From Heterocephalus glaber (lineage: Eukaryota > Chordata > Mammalia > Rodentia > Bathyergidae), in NCBI RefSeq assembly GCF_000247695.1, contig NW_004624732.1:22899433-22963432 (forward strand): 64,000 nt of DNA, written 5' to 3'. A program made the translations under genes and the position numbers. The notes under the pieces are model-generated. The model ran no database searches and was not told where the DNA came from. It saw nothing but the letters and a program-made list of their open reading frames with translations. Shown piece after piece: positions 58,261 to 64,000 of the stretch. Numbering within the stretch: the first letter of the stretch is position 1; each line of letters opens with the position of its first letter.

Positions 58261-59299
58261 TAAGAGAGAGCCTTCTAGAGACAGTGTGGGGTCCACAGCA
58301 TAGAAGTGGTCTAGACTCTAGATTGCAGTGGAGCTAATGAGCCATTTTGAGGTTGTTTTGTAGTTAATTACAAGGTGTGCCCATCCTTGGACTAATCTTC
58401 CTCTGCCTGTGTTCTCCAACCAGAGCCAGACCCCACCTAGCTTGTCCCTGATAAATGCCCCTCATGAAGGGGATACAATGCCTGATTGTTCCCCCATAAA
58501 AGGCTATGAGATAACGTTTATTCTCTGGTTATGCATTTATTGAGAGCATTCTCCAGGTCCAGCACTGAGCTGGAGATGTCACCAGTGAATGAGAAGGTCT
58601 CTGCCATCTGAGTCTCCACAGCAGACACTCTCAGAAGGTTCTGCCTGTTCTAATAGAAGAGTCTCAAGATCAACAGGAAGCAGAAGATGGTTTCCAAGAG
58701 GGACCACCACATAAAGTGGAAAGGAAACTTACCTCACAAGCCTAAGGGCCTACTCATCAGCCATGAGACCACAGACAAATTATTGACATGGCCATATCCT
58801 CCTAGATAAATGGAGATTAGATTAGCAACTTCAGGACAGGAAGAGAGAACACAAAAGCCACTGTGGACCAGGACCCAACGTATGCCTGGCATGTTCTAGC
58901 TGTGAGGCCATCAGGGAAGGTCACCACCATGGTGATCTGAGAGCACAAGGATTCGAGAGAGGCACTTGAACACCACACATCCCTGACATGTCAGACTAGG
59001 CACTGAGGATAGGGCCAGTGGCACCATCAGCCATTATATGGGGCACTCACAAGGCCAGCACACAGCTGTTCCTCACTCTCTGCTGTTTATTTCAAATGAA
59101 CTTGAGCTTTGAGGAGAATAGAAATTCTTCACTTTCCCCTCTTTTGAAAAGCAATGGGACCCATTTCTCATGCCTTTCTCCAGCTTCCCATCTTCCCTGA
59201 CAGCATAGCCCACTCTCAGCAGGGATAGGATTCATTCAAGTTGTTCTTTCATGAGTAAAATGAATTCTTGTTGGAAAGCATGGGCTTAGTCCCTCCTTG
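58261..59299. other. Mostly unique sequence with a weak L2-like fragment
   Basis: 'tgcatttattgagagcattc' and 'ccagcactgagctggagatg' at about 58,530-58,585 resemble the reverse L2 end. The rest is unassigned. Confidence 0.4.
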
Positions 59300-59490
59300 G
59301 CTTGAAGTCTCAGCTGTGACATTTGCCTGACCCATCTGCATGACCTTTCAAGGCCTCAGTCTTCTTACCACAAAATGGGAACAATAATAGGTAGTGACGT
59401 GTGTTCACCAGCTTACTGCAAGGCTTAAATGTCCTGATGCATCTAGAACACTGAGCCTTATGTCTGGCACATAGCATCAATCAATGCTGG
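59300..59490 (+). repeat. MIR SINE, near full length
   Basis: 'gaagtctcagctgtgacatt', 'ctttcaaggcctcagtcttc', 'ttaccacaaaatgggaacaa' and 'tatgtctggcacatagcatc' match MIR in order and orientation. Confidence 0.85.
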
Positions 59491-59609
59491 CCCTCGAGGC
59501 TGCTGATTCTTCTAAGACTGTGCTTATGTGCCTGTTGTAAGCATTCTCTTTCTCATTGTGAAGTGAACAGTTCCACCTGCACAAGGTTGCCCTGGACTTC
59601 GGCATTGTG

Positions 59610-59665
59610 TAAGGGGCCTTACATGGCACTTGGCACCCAGTAGGTGTTGCATAAATGCTGGATGC
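59610..59665 (+). repeat. MIR 3' fragment
   Basis: 'acatggcacttggcacccag' followed by 'taggtgttgcataaatgctg' is a MIR/L2-type 3' end. Confidence 0.55.
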
Positions 59666-60139
59666 TCTCCTACACATACTTTGTGAGTTGCACTGACATG
59701 CAGTGGGAAATATCAGGATCAGTATGGGTCTGTGGATGAGGACATCAGCACAAGGCTGCTCAGTGTCTGAGGGGAGTTGCTGGGAGCTGCAAGAGTGCAA
59801 TTTAATACTACAGGAATCCCTACTGTGACTTCCTTCCAGTCCCTTCCCTGTTGTCCATCCCAGGCCTTACGAGGAACAGATCAGCCCATCCACTTCAGTA
59901 CTCTGCCCCTGGCCACTGCTGACACCCCTGCCCACTCATCCTGTACTGTGCAAATGAGGGTGGAGCAGCACTATCATCTTCATAAATAAGATGGGTGTTT
60001 TCTGTCCACTTGCTCTTTAAGGAATAAACCATAATTGGCCAGGCCTTATGTGAAAATGTGACACCCCTCACCTTTGCTCACATCTGCTTGGGCTTCACTT
60101 GCCATACTTCCCTTCTCCTAAATAATTAATATGCTGAGA
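59666..60139. other. Unique noncoding sequence before the LINE-1
   Basis: No repeat or gene was recognised. Confidence 0.4.
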
Positions 60140-60752
60140 GGACTGCCATTCCATCAGTGAGTGCATGCAGATCCCAGGGAGCAGCTGTGTGGCCCAGACT
60201 GGTGTGGCAGCAGGAAGATCCCAGTTGGGGGTCTGCTCCGAACGCAGAGGCTCCTGTGGAGCTGCACAGGCCAGGGCTCACCCAGAGAGGAGCTGCATAG
60301 GTGTGCAGGCTTCTGCCAGAGGCCCACCATACCATCAGCCACAGCCAGGAACCGCCCTGGAGAAAAGCTGTACAGGCACACAAGCAATACCCAGAAGTTT
60401 GCCCAATACCATTGATAAGTGCATGGTGACTATAGCCAAAGCCTGTGCAGATAACAGTAACTGAACTGGTGTGCACAGCCTCCAACCAAAGGCCCTCTCA
60501 GACAACAGCTACATAGAGGCCCCACCGAGAGGCATACCTAGATACCAACCCCAGTGTGCAGAGGCCCCAGCCAAAAGCCCACCCAGACAATAGGTCAACT
60601 CAGGGATCCAGAAGGCCACCATTCTGAACCCAGGAATTGGTGTACTGGTGAACAGCAGAGTAAAGGCTGCTTGGTGGCTCACTGACAATTCAAGACTACT
60701 GGGTGAGCAAAAAGTTGCCTCAACAAAGACACAGCAGGCTGCAACAGTTGAA
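60140..60752 (+). promoter_or_regulatory. LINE-1 5'UTR-like region
   Basis: It lies directly upstream of ORF1 and has G/C-rich sequence with loosely repeated motifs of the type 'gagctgcacaggccagggct', 'gagctgcataggtgtgcagg' and 'aagctgtacaggcacacaag'. These suggest a degenerate repeated unit of roughly 50-70 bp. LINE-1 5'UTRs carry an internal pol II promoter. Any activity here is unknown. The frames of about 100-119 codons across it are not genes. Confidence 0.6.
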
Positions 60753-61890
60753 ATGAGAAGAAGTGTAAATAAGTCTCAAAACCAGACTTCCAGATCACCT
60801 AAGGGAACCCCAAAGGGCAATGAGATGAAACAATCTGACACTCAACCACCTGGACTCCCTGAACTGGCAACTAAAGAGGATCTGGAAAAAATGAAATCAG
60901 AAATAATTTCTCAGATACCAGCAGAGATTGTGCCCATAGTAAAAGACATGATTAATAAATCTACAGCAGACACAGATAAAAAAAAATAGAGGAGCTGAGG
61001 AACATGATGGAATCCCAACATAGGAAACAAATGGAATCCATAAAACAGATGCAAATAGATTTCCAGGTGATTAAAAACTCCATTGAAAGTTTACACAGCA
61101 GAATGAGCCAATGCAATGACAGAATTCCATATATAAAAGATATGATTCCAATTAGTGACCAGGAAAAGAAAAATTTCTTTAAAATAGTAAGGGACCGCTA
61201 GAAATCAATCCAGCAGCTGCTAGATAATGCAAAGAAGAATAACATCAAACTGATAGGAGTCAATGAAGAAACAAAATAGAGTGCAGGCAACATAAAAAAA
61301 AGTTCACAGGCATAATGGCAGAAAACTTCCCATTTAGGGAAAAGAACTTGACATAGAGATAAGTGAGGCATATAGAAATCCAACTAGCCTTGATAAAAAA
61401 AATCTACACATAGGCTTATAATAGTTAAGATTCTAGAAACCCAAAAGAAGAGCAAAATTCTACAAGCAGTTAGAGAAAAGAAACAAATCACAAACAAAGG
61501 AAAATCCATCAGAATCACAGCAGATTTCTCAACACAAACCCATAAGGAAAAAAAAGAGCATGGAGTGACATATTTCAAGCTCTAAAGGAAAACCACCAAC
61601 CCAGACTGATGTACCCTGCAAAACTATCTTTCAAAATTGATGGAGAAATAAGATACTTTCATGACAAAGAGCACCTAAGGAACTTCATGAATACCAAACA
61701 AGCACTCCAAAAAATTTTAAACAATATCCTAGGAAAAGACAGCCAGGATCACAACCCCAGGAAGCCCAGCAGAATGAATCCACCAAGCACAAAAAAAAAA
61801 AAATTAAATGCAAAGAGGAAGAATCCAACAAAAAGAAAAAGTCATGAGAAGGATAAATCAATACATATCAGTTATAACCATCAAAGTTAA
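60753..61890 (+). pseudogene. LINE-1 ORF1 (nucleic-acid chaperone), disrupted
   Basis: The likely start ATG at 60753 opens MRRSVNKSQNQTSRSPKGTP. A Q/E/K-rich coiled-coil-like part follows (about 60,850-61,200), then the C-terminal region, including KGKSIRITADFSTQTHKEK near 61,495-61,555 and YPAKLSFKIDGEIRYFHDK near 61,612-61,668. Breaks are a frame change at the A-run 60978-60986, stops at 61199-61201 and 61277-61279, and further frame changes around 61,300-61,600. ORF1p normally trimerises and binds LINE-1 RNA. This copy cannot encode a full protein. Confidence 0.85.
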
Positions 61891-62966
61891 TGATCTCAAC
61901 TCGCCAATCAAAAGAAACAGAATGGAAGAATGGGTCAAGAAGCAAGATCCAACAATATGCTGCATACAAGAAAAACACTTAATTCAAAAACAAACTCATA
62001 AACTGAAAGTAAAAGGGCGGAAAACAATACTCCATGCAACAGGAACCCAAAAAAAAGCAGAAGCTATCCTCTTTGCAGACCAAGTGGATTTCAAACCAAC
62101 ACTGATTGAGACAGACAAAGAAGGACACTAAATCCTTGTAAAGGGAACAATCCAAGTGGAAGAGATGACAATCATTAATGTATATGCAGCAAATACTAGT
62201 GCACCCAACCATATAAAACAAGTACTAATGGACATGAAAAATCAAATAAGCACTAATACAATAGTGGTGAGGGACCTCAATACCCCACTGTCACAAACAG
62301 ATCAACTAGACAAAAAATAATGAAATAGTAGAACTCAATCAAACTCTTGAACAAATGAATTTAACAGATGTTTACAGAGTGTTCCACCCCACAAAATCAG
62401 AATACACATCCTTTTCAGCTGCACATGAGTCATTCTCTAAAATAGACCACATACTCACTCATAGAACATATTTAGGTAAGTGCAAAGGAATTGAAGTTAT
62501 CTCCTGTATATTATCAGACCATAATGTGATGAAATTGGAGATAAACAGCAAAAGAAACTGAAAGAATTTCATAAACACATGGAAATTGAACAACGCACTT
62601 CTGAATAACCAATGAACCACAGAGGAAATTAAAGAAGAAGTCAGACAGTTCCTTCACTTAAATAACAATGCCAATACAACCTATTGGAATCTATGGGGCA
62701 CAATGAAAGCAGTCTTATGAGGGAAATTCATACCAGTGAAAATTCACATTAGGAAAACAGAGTGAGCTCAATTACACAACCTGATGCTGAACCTCAAGCG
62801 TCTGGAAAAAGAATAGCAGGACAAACCCAAAGCCCACAGAAGGGAGGAAATTATAAAGATCAGGGAAGAAATCAATGCAATGGAGACTAAGAGAACCACA
62901 CAAAAAAACAATGAAGCCAAGAGTTGGTTCTTCAAAAGAATAAACAAAATTGATAAACCCTTAGGG

Positions 62967-63056
62967 CCAGGGATTTAGCTCAGTGGTTTGGCTCCTGCCT
63001 CACAAGTGCAAGGTCCCGAGTTCAATCCCCAGTACCAAAGGAAAAAAAAAAAAAAA
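62967..63056 (+). mobile_element. ID SINE inserted in LINE-1 ORF2
   Basis: 'gggccagggatttagctcag', then 'tggtttggctcctgcctcac', 'aagtgcaaggtcccgagttc' and 'aatccccagtacc' end in a run of A residues. A box (ttagctcagtgg) and B box (gagttcaatcc) are intact. ORF2 text reads NKIDKPL immediately before it and resumes after the tail. I could not identify a clear target-site duplication by eye. Confidence 0.9.
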
Positions 63057-63490
63057 GGAAAGAAAAGGCTAAAATGCATGCAATAAGGAATGAAAAGGGT
63101 GAACATTCAATGGACTCACCAGAAATCAAGAGGATCATCAATACCTACTTTGAGAACCTATACACCAAGAAGACGGAAAACACAGAAGAAATGGACAGAT
63201 TCCTAGATGTGTATGAATTACCAAGTTGAATGAAGATGAGCTCAAAATTCTAAAAGACCCAACATCAATCAATGAAATTGAAAACGTAATTAAAAACTTA
63301 CCAACTAAGAAAAGGCCAGGTCCTGATGGCTTCACCACTGAATTCTACAAGGCATTTAGAGAGGAACTACTGTCACTACTGTTTAAACTCTTCAATGAAA
63401 TTGAAAGGGAAGAATACTCCTGAATTCATTCCTGAAAGCAAGCGTCACCTTGATCCCCAAATCAGAGAAAGACCCAACTGAAAAAGGGAA

Positions 63491-63504
63491 CTATAGGCTA
63501 TAGG
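63491..63504 (+). repeat. 7-bp tandem duplication in ORF2
   Basis: ctatagg is present twice in direct succession. Removing one unit gives the expected [16 protein letters not shown] context, so this looks like a secondary duplication that shifts the frame. Confidence 0.85.
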
Positions 63505-63813
63505 CCAATGTCACTAATGAACATAGATGCAAAAATCCTTACTACGATACTGGGAAATAGAATGCAGAAGATCATCAAGAAGATCATACACCCTGACCAA
63601 GTGGGATTCATCCCAGGGATTCAGGGATGGCTCAACATGCACAAATCAATAAATGTAATACACTATATCAATAGTGCCAAGGACAAAAACCATATGATCA
63701 TCTCAATAGATGCAGAGAAAACATTTGACAAAATCCAACCTACATTTATGATAAAAACCCTACAAATAATTGCACTAGATGGTATCTACCTCGATTTGAT
63801 AAAAGCCATCTAG

Positions 63814-64000
63814 TGTGAGAAACTGAGAATGTAAATAAGGATTAAAAGGATTAATAACTAATAATTGATACCTTGAAATAGGAAAAGGTCCAAAGGGGTA
63901 GGGGTGGTGCAAGGAGATGGGGAAAAGAAGGAATGGAAAGGAAAAATTATGAGAAAAGAAAAAAAAATGGAAACGAAGTCTATGTAAATAGGGAAGGGTG
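63814..64000 (+). other. Purine-rich sequence after ORF2 homology ends
   Basis: It is A/G-rich, with 'ggggtaggggtggtgcaagg' and 'gatggggaaaagaaggaatg'. G-rich polypurine tracts are typical of LINE-1 3'UTRs, so the segment could be the 3'UTR joined to ORF2 by an internal deletion. It could also be unrelated flanking DNA. The window ends before this can be settled. Confidence 0.35.

Larger units (their letters stand above)
61844..63813 (+). pseudogene. LINE-1 ORF2 (endonuclease/reverse transcriptase), disrupted and incomplete
   Basis: ATG 61844 opens MRRINQYISVITIKVNDLNS. The APE-like endonuclease is visible as PTICCIQEKHLI (glutamate of the active site), VVRDLNTPLS and ILSDHNVMKLEI (SDH motif). 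RT N-terminal segments are [51 protein letters not shown] and [12 protein letters not shown] (motif A). Breaks are a stop at 62129-62131, a frame change in the A-run near 62,315, stops near 62,559, 62,614, 62,716, 62,763 and 62,814, the ID insertion at 62967, a frame change near 63,415, and a 7-bp duplication at 63491-63504. The later RT motifs and C-terminal domain are absent. Confidence 0.9.
60140..64000 (+). mobile_element. LINE-1 retrotransposon, defective, running to window end
   Basis: Ordered parts are a 5'UTR-like region, ORF1 with a coiled-coil-like middle and conserved C-terminal region, then ORF2 endonuclease and the start of the reverse transcriptase domain, all on the + strand. 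Multiple frameshifts and stops, a 7-bp tandem duplication and an ID SINE insertion show it cannot move. Recognisable ORF2 ends near 63,813, before the RT motif that carries the catalytic acidic pair. The exact 5' end is uncertain. Confidence 0.9.

Noticed and set aside
62967..63056. tRNA gene, because of A and B boxes
   Set aside because: There is no complete cloverleaf acceptor pairing and it ends in a poly-A tail. It is an ID SINE derived from tRNA-Ala, not a tRNA gene.
1..64000. CRISPR array, operon, prophage or other bacterial-type system
   Set aside because: Repeat families, low coding density and microsatellites are mammalian. No regularly spaced direct repeats with unique spacers and no ribosome-binding-site/ORF clusters were seen.

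Overview
The window looks like mammalian, specifically rodent, genomic DNA, and I see no intact host gene in it. Across 64 kb neither strand has a long open frame. The longest frames are low-complexity translations of (AAAG)n-type tracts, fragments of a decayed LINE-1, or isolated stretches of about 115-147 codons with no recognisable domain. The lineage call rests on repeats. There are tRNA-Ala-derived ID SINEs, for example 62967-63056. There are also composite SINEs joining a B1 (7SL-derived) half to an ID-like half, for example 16648-16826. That B1-dID structure is known from several non-murid rodent groups (squirrels, dormice and others), so I infer a rodent outside the mouse/rat family. 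I cannot name the species.

Layout. Positions 1-12,500 hold a (CT)n tract, MaLR-type LTRs (one split by about 1.1 kb of inserted sequence), ID and B1-dID SINEs, an MER5A-like element, two Tigger-like MITEs, L2 and MIR relics, and a short LINE-1 ORF2 fragment. Positions 12,500-28,400 are mostly unique sequence with scattered MIR, L2 and MER5 relics, one B1-dID, one ID and one LTR. Positions 28,400-36,100 are repeat-poor. They contain two stretches that may be conserved noncoding elements, plus a 35-bp segment bracketed by good splice-site look-alikes. Positions 36,100-38,300 contain an 18-bp minisatellite and a decayed ERVL-class internal region. Positions 38,300-60,100 again mix MIR and L2 relics with several LTRs (a MaLR LTR with attached internal sequence, two solo-type MaLR LTRs and an MLT2-like LTR) and long purine tracts. 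Positions 60,140-64,000 hold a LINE-1 on the + strand with 5'UTR, ORF1 and ORF2, broken by frameshifts, stops, a 7-bp tandem duplication and an ID insertion.

There is no operon-like gene cooperation to describe. The window reads as intergenic or deep intronic DNA shaped by successive transposon waves: MIR, L2, MER5 and Tigger first, then MaLR/ERVL LTRs, then LINE-1 with ID and B1-dID. I found no convincing previously undescribed system. The best leads are the repeat-free candidate regulatory stretches, the 35-bp exon-like segment near 28,650, the nested insertions, and microsatellites that grew inside transposons. All family calls are from visual recognition, with boundaries good to roughly 10-50 bp, and need RepeatMasker confirmation.
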